This document shows positions 6,381 to 13,347 of a stretch of 13,520 nucleotides of DNA, in pieces. Source of the DNA: DSWT01 sp035415725 (GTDB lineage Bacteria > Chloroflexota > Anaerolineae > B4-G1 > SLSP01); NCBI GenBank assembly GCA_035415725.1, contig DAOOGN010000104.1, positions 1 through 13,520 of the forward strand, in the 5' to 3' direction. Both the position numbers and the translations under genes were made by a program. How positions within the stretch are numbered: the stretch's first letter is position 1; every line of letters starts with the position of its first letter. The notes beneath the pieces were generated by a model. The model saw nothing but the letters and a program-made list of their open reading frames with translations. It had not been told where the DNA came from and did not search any database.

Positions 6381-7316
6381 ATGACAGTTGAACCCCGCGT
6401 TGCCCAACTCGATGCCGAGGCATTACTCACCCCGGAGAAGGAGAGCCAGTTTTCGGTGGTCTGGCGACGTTTTCGACGGCACAAACTGGCCGTGGCCGGG
6501 CTGGCCATGATCACGCTGTTTTTGTTGATGGCAATTTTTGCCAATGTGGTGGCGCCCTACGACCCGATTACTTATCAAGATCCCTACGCGAAGAACGCTC
6601 CGCCCAGTCCGGAGCACATCCTCGGCACCGATGAAATCGGGCGGGATGTGTTTAGCCGGCTGCTCTACGCGGCGCGCGTCTCCCTCACCGTCTCCTTTGT
6701 GGTCACGATAGTCAGCGAGCTTATGGGAGCGGTTATAGGCGGCATTTCCGGCTACTTCGGGGGGTGGGTCGATAATGTCATCCAGAGAGTCGTGGATTTC
6801 TTGTTGACGATCCCCTTGCTACCATTGTTGCTGGCCTTCTCTTCATTGTTACGGGGGATTACGATTCCCGGCATACCGGAGCAATGGTCGAGCGTGGTCA
6901 TCATCTCGGTGATTCTCATTGTTTTTGGATGGATGGGCACGTGCCGTCTGGTGCGCGGAATGGTGTTGAGTTTACGCGCTCTGGATTTCTCCGAGGCCGC
7001 CCGCGCGCTCGGCATGTCCGACGGACGTATTATTCTGCGCCACATGATTCCGAACGCCATGGCGCCTATCATCGTCAGTGCCACCCTGGGCTTGGGAGGC
7101 GTGATTGTTTTGGAGTCGGCGTTGAGTTTTCTCGGTTTCGGCATTCAACCGCCCATCCCCACCTGGGGGAATATGCTTCAGGCCGCCCAGCAGGGTATGT
7201 TGGGACAACCGGCTAAGGTGTTCTATCCGGGGTTGGCGATATTTTTGACCTCCCTCGCGTTTAACTACGTGGGTGATGGTCTGCGCGATGCTCTCGATCC
7301 GCGCCTGAAGTTATAG
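6381..7316 (+). CDS. dppC: ABC importer permease, DppC/OppC type
   Basis: This is the second half of the membrane channel and pairs with the DppB-like protein. The 311-residue product has normal family length. An N-terminal OppC_N region is visible (WRRFRRHKLAVAGLAMITLFLLMAIFANVVAPYDP, about 28-62), then the HILGTDEIGRDVFSRLLYAARVSL motif (79-102) and the permease core with about five helices (103-300). The EAA loop is ALDFSEAARALGMSDGRIILRHMIPNAMAPI (200-230) and the tail is GDGLRDALDPRLKL. ATG 6381 is preferred because GAGGTG (6369-6374) lies six bases ahead; an in-frame GTG at 6372 would add three residues. It begins 18 bases after the dppB stop and ends 25 bases before the next start, consistent with one operon. 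Confidence 0.94.
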   Translation: MTVEPRVAQLDAEALLTPEKESQFSVVWRRFRRHKLAVAGLAMITLFLLMAIFANVVAPYDPITYQDPYAKNAPPSPEHILGTDEIGRDVFSRLLYAARVSLTVSFVVTIVSELMGAVIGGISGYFGGWVDNVIQRVVDFLLTIPLLPLLLAFSSLLRGITIPGIPEQWSSVVIISVILIVFGWMGTCRLVRGMVLSLRALDFSEAARALGMSDGRIILRHMIPNAMAPIIVSATLGLGGVIVLESALSFLGFGIQPPIPTWGNMLQAAQQGMLGQPAKVFYPGLAIFLTSLAFNYVGDGLRDALDPRLKL

Positions 7317-7341
7317 ACGGGGATGGATGGAGGAACAAGAA

Positions 7342-8352
7342 GTGGCAGAAGTTAAGGCAGTTGACAGAATCCTTGAGGTGCGTGACCTCAAAACTTATTT
7401 TTATACCGAAGATGGCGTGGTGAAAGCCGTCGATGGCGTGGATTTTGATGTCAAACGGGGGGAAATCATAGCGCTCGTGGGCGAGTCGGGCTGTGGCAAA
7501 AGCGTGACTTCCTTCTCGATTATGCGGCTGGTCGGCATCCCCGGAAAAGTGGTGGGCGGTGAAGTGTTGTTCGACGGACAGAATCTCTTGACGCTCCCCG
7601 AAGCCGAAATGCGTTTGATGCGCGGGGATCGCATGTCGATGATTTTCCAGCAACCCACCTCGTGTCTGAATCCGGTCTTCCGGGTGGGGGATCAGATCGC
7701 CGAGGTCTTGCAGATTCACCGCGGCATGGATAAAAAGGAGGGCTGGGAAAGAGCCATCCATCTCCTGCGCACGGTGGGCATCCCTGAGTCGGAGAAACGC
7801 GTCTCTTCGTTCCCGCACGAGTTATCCGGTGGTATGGCGCAGCGCGTGATGATTGCAATGGCGCTGGCCTGTGAACCGGAGTTGCTGATCGCCGATGAGC
7901 CAACGACGGCGCTCGATGTGACGATTCAGGCGCAGATTTTGGACTTGATGCGCGATCTGCAAGGGAAACTCGGCGCTTCGATCATCCTCATCACGCATGA
8001 TATGGGCGTGGTAGCGGAGATGGCGTCGCGGGTCTCGGTCATGTACGCGGGCCGCATTGTGGAGCAGACGGGTGTCCATACCCTTTTCGAGAACCCTCTG
8101 CATCCGTACACTCACGGCCTGTTGTCGTCCATTCCGGTGATGGGGGTGGTGAAAAACCGCCTCGATACCATCCCCGGCGCGGTGCCCAATCTCATCAACC
8201 TGCCGCCGGGATGTAAATTCGCGCCGCGTTGTCTGACACGCCTTGAACACAATCTACAGATTTGTACGGAACGCGAGCCGGATTTACTGGAATACGAACC
8301 GGACCACAAAGTACGCTGCTGGCTCTACCAGGATCACGAGCGAGGTGCATAA
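7342..8352 (+). CDS. dppD: ABC importer ATPase, DppD/OppD type
   Basis: This is one of two cytoplasmic ATPases that energise the importer. In the 336-residue product all catalytic motifs are present: Walker A GESGCGKS (47-54), Q-loop FQQPTSCLNP (102-111), signature LSGGM (161-165), Walker B LLIADE (181-186), D-loop TALD and H-loop His219 (ITHD). The C-terminal oligopeptide-specific segment follows, with NPLHPYTHGLL (251-261) and cysteines 291, 297, 308 and 326. That cysteine pattern is typical of the subfamily and is linked to an iron-sulfur cluster in some members. GTG 7342 is chosen because GGAGG (7329-7333) lies eight bases ahead. ATG 7327 is also in frame (five more residues) but has a weak ribosome site. 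The stop overlaps the next start (TAATG). Confidence 0.94.
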   Translation: MAEVKAVDRILEVRDLKTYFYTEDGVVKAVDGVDFDVKRGEIIALVGESGCGKSVTSFSIMRLVGIPGKVVGGEVLFDGQNLLTLPEAEMRLMRGDRMSMIFQQPTSCLNPVFRVGDQIAEVLQIHRGMDKKEGWERAIHLLRTVGIPESEKRVSSFPHELSGGMAQRVMIAMALACEPELLIADEPTTALDVTIQAQILDLMRDLQGKLGASIILITHDMGVVAEMASRVSVMYAGRIVEQTGVHTLFENPLHPYTHGLLSSIPVMGVVKNRLDTIPGAVPNLINLPPGCKFAPRCLTRLEHNLQICTEREPDLLEYEPDHKVRCWLYQDHERGA

Positions 8353-9371
8353 TGGCCGAGGCAAAAGTAGCAACGGGTAGTAGCACAAAAGACGACCTGA
8401 TCGTCGTTGAGAACATGGTAAAGTATTTCCCCGTGCGTGGAGGCTTCTTACAGCGCGTTCAGGCTTACGTAAAAGCCGTGGATGGCGTCAGTTTCACCAT
8501 CAAACGCGGCGAGACACTCGGCTTGGTGGGCGAGTCGGGATGTGGCAAAACGACGGTGGGACGCACGCTTTTGCGTTTGACGCCGCCGACCGGCGGCCAT
8601 GTCTATTTCGAGGGCAAAGACATCTTTGCCTTGCGGGGCAAAGCATTGAAAGACATCCGTAAGGATATGCAGATTGTCTTCCAGGATCCCTACTCCTCAC
8701 TCGATCCGCGCATGCCGGTGGGAGAAAGCATCATGGAAGGGCTGGTGGTTCACCGCCTTGGGACGCCTGAAGAGCGCTGGGAGAAGGCCATCCACCTGCT
8801 GCGCATGGTCAACCTGGAAGATTTCCACGCCAAACGTTATCCGCACGAGTTCTCCGGTGGTCAACGGCAGCGCATCGGCATCGCCCGCGCGTTGGCCCTG
8901 GATCCCAAGTTCATCGTTGCCGACGAGCCGGTGTCGGCCCTGGATGTATCGGTGCAGGCGCAGGTATTGAATATTTTGATGGATCTGCAGGAACAGCTTG
9001 GCTTGACGTATATGTTCGTCGCGCACAATCTGAGCGTGGTGGAACATATCAGCACGCGCGTCGCGGTGATGTATCTGGGCAAGATGGTCGAATTGGCCGA
9101 TCGTCGTGAAATCTTCGAACACCCTTTGCACCCTTATACCCAGGCTTTGATGTCGGCCATCCCTATCGCCGATCCCAAGAAAGCCGGTTCGCGCGACCGC
9201 ATCATCCTCCAGGGAGACGTCCCCAGCCCGATTCGTCCGCCCTCCGGATGTCATTTCCATCCGCGCTGCCGCCATGCTATCCAGGGTGTGTGTGACAAAG
9301 AAGAACCAACCTTTAAGAACTATGGCTCAGGACACTTTGTGGCTTGTTGGCTCGTCGATAAAGAAGCATAA
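8352..9371 (+). CDS. dppF: ABC importer ATPase, DppF/OppF type
   Basis: This is the second ATPase of the importer and forms a heterodimer with the DppD-like protein. In the 339-residue product the motifs are complete: Walker A GESGCGKT (60-67), Q-loop FQDPYSSLDPR (110-120), signature FSGGQ (167-171), Walker B FIVADE (187-192), D-loop SALD (195-198) and H-loop His225. The C-terminus has the family HPLHPYTQALMSAIP segment (257-271) and cysteines 300, 306, 314 and 332. ATG 8352 shares one base with the dppD stop and has GAGGTG four bases ahead. Longer upstream readings overlap dppD heavily and are not needed. It is the last gene of the operon; a strong terminator follows 22 bases after the stop. 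It is a good reference for judging the degenerate ATPase at 1805. Confidence 0.95.
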   Translation: MAEAKVATGSSTKDDLIVVENMVKYFPVRGGFLQRVQAYVKAVDGVSFTIKRGETLGLVGESGCGKTTVGRTLLRLTPPTGGHVYFEGKDIFALRGKALKDIRKDMQIVFQDPYSSLDPRMPVGESIMEGLVVHRLGTPEERWEKAIHLLRMVNLEDFHAKRYPHEFSGGQRQRIGIARALALDPKFIVADEPVSALDVSVQAQVLNILMDLQEQLGLTYMFVAHNLSVVEHISTRVAVMYLGKMVELADRREIFEHPLHPYTQALMSAIPIADPKKAGSRDRIILQGDVPSPIRPPSGCHFHPRCRHAIQGVCDKEEPTFKNYGSGHFVACWLVDKEA

Positions 9372-9393
9372 TTCCCTGGGGTCGCTGGGTCTG

Positions 9394-9426
9394 GCGGAGG
9401 GAACAGCATTTTCCCTCCGCTTTTTT
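9394..9426 (+). terminator. Intrinsic terminator of the importer operon
   Basis: A perfect 10-base stem, GCGGAGGGAA (9394-9403) with TTCCCTCCGC (9411-9420), has a 7-base loop and is followed by six T (9421-9426). It closes the importer operon and separates it from the signalling operon. Confidence 0.93.
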
Positions 9427-9447
9427 GCGCGCGTCGCCGGGCGTTGC

Positions 9448-9476
9448 TTCCCCAATTGGCTAAGACGGAGTATAAT
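9448..9476 (+). promoter_or_regulatory. Candidate promoter of the signalling operon
   Basis: A perfect -10 hexamer TATAAT lies at 9471-9476, 20 bases before the next start codon and after the importer terminator. The -35 side is weak: TTCCCC at 9448-9453 has a 17-base spacing, and TTGCTT at 9444-9449 has 21 bases. Transcription would begin near 9483 and leave only a short leader carrying the ribosome site GAGGAAGGAAG (9487-9496). Confidence 0.45.
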
Positions 9477-9496
9477 TTATTTGATGAGGAAGGAAG

Positions 9497-10024
9497 ATGA
9501 TACACAAACAGCCTAGTTTCTTGGGTGCACTGGTCGTCATGGCCGGGGTGGCCGGCCTGCTGGTATGGGGGGTGAGTGCTTTAACCAATGGCGACTGGCT
9601 GTGGTTTGTGCGGAGTTTTAAGGCGCAAGCGGACTGGATCGTCATCAACTGGGACGGGGCAGATTACATGCTGTTTCCCCAAGATCCGGGTTACGATGCC
9701 GTAATGGATGCTTTTGCCGATGGGGTGGCGCATTGGGCAGGTTATGAGGGCAGTGTGGGCCTTTCCGACGAAAGTTTGGCGCATTATCGCGCTGAAGGAC
9801 GGCTATTGGAGTTACACTACAATGAACCGGTCCAGGTTCACACCCGCTATCTGTATCCCAGCGCCAGAAATTACTATGTTCCTCTGGACGGAACGCACGC
9901 AGACTGGCGCAGAGTCTTCGCCGGACTGCATGACACTCCCCGAGCCGGCGTGTTGAACATGACCGAGGCGCGTTTTGAGCGCTTGCAGACTGCGGTTATG
10001 CAGGCTATTCATGCCACTCCTTAG
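9497..10024 (+). CDS. Membrane-anchored protein of unknown function, possible sensor
   Basis: I do not recognise this family. The 175-residue product has a short basic N-terminus, one hydrophobic helix (about 8-30) with no cleavage or lipobox signal, and then a soluble domain rich in aromatic residues. Visible segments are DWIVINWDGADYMLFPQDP (46-64), AFADGVAHWAGYEGSVGLSDESLAHY (72-97) and VHTRYLYPSARNYYVPLDG (114-132). The arrangement suggests an anchor with the domain outside the cell. ATG 9497 follows GAGGAAGGAAG. Its stop lies eight bases before the start of a histidine kinase that has no membrane segment, so the two are almost certainly co-transcribed and the protein may supply the extracytoplasmic sensing part. 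That role is inferred. Codon use and composition resemble the neighbours, and there is no sign of transfer. Confidence 0.85.
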   Translation: MIHKQPSFLGALVVMAGVAGLLVWGVSALTNGDWLWFVRSFKAQADWIVINWDGADYMLFPQDPGYDAVMDAFADGVAHWAGYEGSVGLSDESLAHYRAEGRLLELHYNEPVQVHTRYLYPSARNYYVPLDGTHADWRRVFAGLHDTPRAGVLNMTEARFERLQTAVMQAIHATP

Positions 10025-10032
10025 AAGGTTTT

Positions 10033-11655
10033 ATGGCCGACTTACAGGCGCGCGTTTTGGTGGTCGATGACGACCCGAAAATGGTCGACCTGGTCAGGGA
10101 TGTGCTGGCGCTCATTCCCTGCGAGACGGTGATGGCCGTCAATGGCGAAGGCGCCTTGTCGTTGCTGCGCCAGGAAGTGGCAGACGGCACCCCCATCGAT
10201 GCTGTGCTGCTGGATGTGATGCTGCCGGGTGAAGATGGTTTTCGCATCCTGGAGCGGATGAAAGCCGATCCACAGTTGGAGCGCACCCCCGTGATCCTCA
10301 TCACCGGCCTGGATTCCATTCCTTCGAAAACGCGCGGCCTCCAGATGGGCGCCGACGACTACATCATCAAACCCTTTGACCCGCAGGAGTTGATAGCCCG
10401 CCTGGGCGTCGTGTTGCGCATCCGGCGAACTGAACAGATGCTCCGGCGGCGCAATCAAGAACTGGCAGCGCTCGATGAGATCAACCGCATGGTCTCCTCA
10501 AGCCTGGACTTGGATGAAGTCTTGATGTCGGCATTAGAAGGTCTGGGACGCCTGATCGAAACGGAGGCGCTGGCGCTGGTGCTCAACGACGAAGAATCCC
10601 AATCCTGGGTGGTGCGGACGGCGCGTGTGGGACAGGGAGTGTGGCTCGAAGGGCGGGTCGTTCCGCCGGATGACGTGGTTATGCATGAGGCCATGGTGGA
10701 GGGTCGCTCTGTCTTGCGCCAGGCCACACGCAACAGCTTCTGGAATGAGTCCCTGGGTCGGGCCGCGCTGGACATTTTGTGCGTTCCGCTCGTTAAACGC
10801 AAAGAGATCCTGGGGGCGCTGGTGGTCCTCAAACAAGAAGGAGGCCTCGATGAAGATTACATCTCGCTGATGGAACATCTCGCGGCGACTGTGTCCGTAG
10901 CCTTGCAAAACGCCCGTCTGTTTCAAGATTTAGAGTCTTACGCCGAAGAAGTGGAACGTTCCCAGAATCAGTTGATTCAAGCCGAAAAGATGGCCGCCGT
11001 AGGGCGTCTGGCCGCCTCTTTGGCGCATGAAATCAACAACCCTCTCCAGGCCATCCAGAACAGTCTGCATCTGGCCCTGCACCCGGGATTGGACGAAGTC
11101 AAACGCCGCGAATTTCTCGACATGGCGCAGCAAGAAGTAACGCGCCTGGTGCAAATCGTGCGACGAATGCTGGACTTTTACCGCCCTTCTTCGGCCATGC
11201 AGCCCCTGGATGTGAATCGGCCGGTGGACGATGCGTTGGCGATTGCCGGCAAACGTCTCCAACAATCGCGGGTTGAAGTCGTCGCGCGACTGGCCCCCCA
11301 GCTTGTGCCGGTTCGGGGCGCGCCCAACCAGTTGACGCAGGTGTTTCTCAACATCATCATCAATGCGCTTGACGCCATGCCCAACGGTGGAACGCTGTGG
11401 GTCGGGACCGCTTATCACGCCGAGCGCCAACAAGTCGTCGTGGCCTTCCGTGATAACGGGCCGGGCATTGCCCCGGAAATACGCGAGCACATGTTCGAAC
11501 CCTTTCATACGTCGAAATCGACCGGCACAGGACTGGGATTGGCAATCAGTTACGGCATTATCGAACGACATGGCGGCGTCATTGAAGTCGAAAGTCCGCC
11601 CGGTGGCGGAACGACTTTTATTGTGCGCCTACCTCAATACGACAAGGAGGTCTGA
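10033..11655 (+). CDS. Hybrid sensor histidine kinase, REC-GAF-HisKA-HATPase
   Basis: This is a cytoplasmic kinase of a two-component system, 540 residues, with no membrane helix. An N-terminal receiver domain (about 6-128) has acidic residues DDD (12-14), phospho-acceptor Asp61, Thr91 and Lys113 (IIKP). A GAF domain (about 143-298) follows, then a short coiled linker, then HisKA with the autophosphorylation site His332 in SLAHEINNPLQ. The HATPase domain has the N-box LNIIINALDA (439-448), G1 DNGPGI (474-479), F-box FEPFHTS (488-494) and G2 GTGLGL (498-503). The HEINNPLQ form and domain order resemble NtrB-like soluble kinases. The N-terminal receiver suggests it takes phosphate or a signal from another system, while GAF may bind a small ligand. 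Its stop overlaps the next start (TGATG) next to an AAGGAGG site, so it is translationally coupled to the response regulator. Confidence 0.95.
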   Translation: MADLQARVLVVDDDPKMVDLVRDVLALIPCETVMAVNGEGALSLLRQEVADGTPIDAVLLDVMLPGEDGFRILERMKADPQLERTPVILITGLDSIPSKTRGLQMGADDYIIKPFDPQELIARLGVVLRIRRTEQMLRRRNQELAALDEINRMVSSSLDLDEVLMSALEGLGRLIETEALALVLNDEESQSWVVRTARVGQGVWLEGRVVPPDDVVMHEAMVEGRSVLRQATRNSFWNESLGRAALDILCVPLVKRKEILGALVVLKQEGGLDEDYISLMEHLAATVSVALQNARLFQDLESYAEEVERSQNQLIQAEKMAAVGRLAASLAHEINNPLQAIQNSLHLALHPGLDEVKRREFLDMAQQEVTRLVQIVRRMLDFYRPSSAMQPLDVNRPVDDALAIAGKRLQQSRVEVVARLAPQLVPVRGAPNQLTQVFLNIIINALDAMPNGGTLWVGTAYHAERQQVVVAFRDNGPGIAPEIREHMFEPFHTSKSTGTGLGLAISYGIIERHGGVIEVESPPGGGTTFIVRLPQYDKEV

Positions 11656-12482
11656 TGGAAGATATCCGTATTTTGGTGGTCGATGATGAAGCGGCAGAGC
11701 GCATCACCCTGGCCGAAGTTTTACGCCTGGAAGGGTACTACGTCTCTCTCGCGGCTTCCGGCGAGCAGGCTTTGGCCATGGTGCGTCAGGAGGCGGCATT
11801 TGATCTCGCCATTCTTGACCTGCGACTGCCGGGCATGGATGGATTGCAGCTTCTGGAAGGGATCCGCCGGATCTCTGCGGATACTATCGTTATCCTCATT
11901 ACCGGCTATGGGACGTTGGAGACGGCAGTCCAGGCCCTGCGCAAAGGCGCTTACGATTTCCTGCTTAAACCCTGTCCTGTGGAAGAGGTGCTGACGGCAG
12001 TACGACGCGCACTTTCCGAACTGGAGACCGGACGCCATCGCCGCGCGTTGATGACACAACTCCAGAATACGTTGAAGGCGCTGATAGCGACAACAGACGG
12101 CCTGGCTATGGAAGCTGCCCCCGAAGTGGAAAAGGAAAGCGGCGTTTTGACCGTAGGCGACATTCAGATTGACCGGGGTAAACATTTGGTGACCTATCGC
12201 GGGCAGCCGGTTGATTTGACGCCGACAGAATTTCGTCTCCTGGAATGCCTAATCGAGCATGGAGATGAAGTTTGTACGCCGCAGGATTTGGTGCGTTGCG
12301 CGCAGGGGTACGAGACGGACGCCTGGGGCGCGCGTTCTATCGTGCGCGTCCATATCCGTCGTTTGCGGCGCAAGCTGGAACCCGATCCTGAGAATCCCCG
12401 CTATATTGTGAATGTTCGTGGGGTGGGATATCTCTTCGCTTCTTCAGCGGAGCCGACGCTTAGCCCTCCGCTGAAGGCCTAA
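11655..12482 (+). CDS. Response regulator, NtrC-like receiver with OmpR-type DNA-binding domain
   Basis: The 275-residue product is the likely phosphorylation partner of the kinase directly upstream. The receiver domain (about 4-118) has DDE (10-12), phospho-acceptor Asp55 in LAILDLRLPGMDG, Thr83 in LITGYGT and Lys105 in FLLKP. The LITGYGTLETAVQALRKGAYDFLLKP stretch is worded like NtrC-family receivers. A linker of about 45 residues (119-163) follows. The C-terminal winged helix of the OmpR/PhoB type (about 164-262) shows DLTPTEFRLLECLIEHGDEV, RSIVRVHIRRLRRKLEPDP and YIVNVRGVGYLF. No AAA+ sigma-54 activator domain is present, so it should act with an ordinary sigma factor. ATG 11655 overlaps the kinase stop and has AAGGAGG (11644-11650) four bases ahead. 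Targets are unknown; the promoter candidate just downstream is one possibility. Confidence 0.95.
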   Translation: MEDIRILVVDDEAAERITLAEVLRLEGYYVSLAASGEQALAMVRQEAAFDLAILDLRLPGMDGLQLLEGIRRISADTIVILITGYGTLETAVQALRKGAYDFLLKPCPVEEVLTAVRRALSELETGRHRRALMTQLQNTLKALIATTDGLAMEAAPEVEKESGVLTVGDIQIDRGKHLVTYRGQPVDLTPTEFRLLECLIEHGDEVCTPQDLVRCAQGYETDAWGARSIVRVHIRRLRRKLEPDPENPRYIVNVRGVGYLFASSAEPTLSPPLKA

Positions 12483-12507
12483 TCTGCGTCTTGTGGCCGG
12501 TGGTTGA

Positions 12508-12536
12508 TTGGCGCTATAGCCCTTTCGTGTTAGAAT
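12508..12536 (+). promoter_or_regulatory. Candidate promoter for the small-protein gene
   Basis: TTGGCG (12508-12513) and TAGAAT (12531-12536) are separated by 17 bases, a good sigma-70-type arrangement. It begins 26 bases after the response-regulator stop and about 55 bases before the small ORF start at 12591. Confidence 0.45.
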
Positions 12537-12590
12537 CCGGCTTGGGAGGAGCATTGGCTTGTTTTCCGTCGGGAAGAAAGAGTGGCGATG

Positions 12591-12758
12591 ATGACCGATA
12601 AAGAAAATATGGTGAAAATGCAGAAGCTACGGCGGGTGTTGGACCGCTTGCGTAATATGCGTTCAAGTGGAACTCCACCCCCAGTGCGTAAAACATCGTG
12701 GTTGGCGCGTTTGAAAACCCGCTTGGGGTTGGGGCCATCAGAAATTATGAGAGAATGA
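12591..12758 (+). CDS. Small basic protein of unknown function (55 residues)
   Basis: I do not recognise this protein. It reads MTDKENMVKMQKLRRVLDRL at the start, followed by SSGTPPPVRKTSW (26-38) and LARLKTRLGLGPSEIMRE to the end. It is strongly basic, with a predicted helical first half and no membrane segment. ATG 12591 is used; ATG 12588 is adjacent, and both follow a purine-rich GGGAAGAAAG stretch. A promoter candidate lies upstream and a strong terminator about 100 bases after the stop, so it forms a compact one-gene unit. The PPPVR ... W ... RL pattern resembles the small protein next to the ECF sigma gene (APPPVRVW ... WWSRL), which may be coincidence. The reading frame could also be a remnant, because open protein-like sequence continues in frame after its TGA. 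Confidence 0.5.
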   Translation: MTDKENMVKMQKLRRVLDRLRNMRSSGTPPPVRKTSWLARLKTRLGLGPSEIMRE

Positions 12759-12858
12759 GTTAGCGGAGTATCTCTTCAGGCCAGTCAACCGGTCTATACC
12801 CCCGATTGGGCACGGATTTGGGTATGCCAGGCGCTCTTGGCTGACGAGATATTCGTAT

Positions 12859-12885
12859 GCCCTCCTTCCCCAAGGGGGGCTTTTT
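12859..12885 (+). terminator. Intrinsic terminator, plus strand
   Basis: GCCCTCCTT (12859-12867) pairs with AAGGGGGGC (12872-12880) in a 9-bp stem with one G-T pair and a CCCC loop, followed by five T (12881-12885). On the minus strand no T-run follows, so it serves plus-strand transcripts, mainly the small-protein unit and any read-through from the signalling operon. Confidence 0.85.
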
Positions 12886-12918
12886 GTAGCGGGGTGGCAG
12901 GGCAGAGTTACCCCGAAT

Positions 12919-13347
12919 TTAGAAAGCCCCCAACTGGCATAATACGATGCGTATACCCCATTGAGTGGCGATGTAGCCCACCAGCATTTTGGGGATGGCA
13001 AACTGTGCAGCAATCTCCCACGCGCGGACACACGCGAGCCGCCCCTCATCATCCAGGGCGGAGCGGATTGCGGCTTCAAGCCCTTCAGGCACGGGATAAG
13101 CCGCGATGTTGGCGACGTCCCACCCTTTGGTATGGCCTGGATAACCAAAAAGGCCAAGTTGACAATGATCGAGATGTATCCCCAGGGCATCAGCGTTCAG
13201 GCCGACGGTGAGCGGCGCCACATCAGCCTGTTCCGCGATGATAAAAGCCTGCGCGCAGGTCATTTTCTCTTCCTGGCTGCACGCCTGGATAGCAGCAGCA
13301 ATCGACGCCTCTGGAACAAAGCCGGCAGGCAGTTTTTTCTCTTTCAC
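12919..13347 (-). CDS. Protein of two tandem 57-residue Cys-containing repeats, function unknown
   Basis: The 142-residue product starts at GTG 13347, which follows GGAGGAAAC on the minus strand; longer readings up to 13440 have no ribosome site and an irregular N-terminus. Residues 11-67 and 86-142 align without gaps and share 22 of 57 residues, including VPE at the start, Ala-Ala, one inner Cys (31 and 106) and the closing CQLG-x-F (62-67 and 137-142). The unit looks like a small helical, helix-turn-helix-like domain, with the pattern acidic residue ... Cys-x-x-Ala ... Gly-Ile ... CQLG. I recall similar CQLG-ending modules in anaerobic bacteria and archaea, but I cannot name a family. There is no signal peptide or membrane helix. 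It is transcribed toward the signalling operon and has no clear terminator of its own. Confidence 0.85.
   Translation of the reverse strand: MKEKKLPAGFVPEASIAAAIQACSQEEKMTCAQAFIIAEQADVAPLTVGLNADALGIHLDHCQLGLFGYPGHTKGWDVANIAAYPVPEGLEAAIRSALDDEGRLACVRAWEIAAQFAIPKMLVGYIATQWGIRIVLCQLGAF

Noticed and set aside
12554..12601. TTG-initiated 15-codon ORF behind GGGAGG before the small gene
   Set aside because: Weak start codon, no recognisable product, and it overlaps the better ATG start; kept only as a curiosity.
12738..13190. 150-codon minus-strand open frame overlapping the tandem-repeat gene
   Set aside because: It is a frame-shifted shadow of the 12919-13347 gene; that gene has a ribosome site and an internal duplication that prove its frame.
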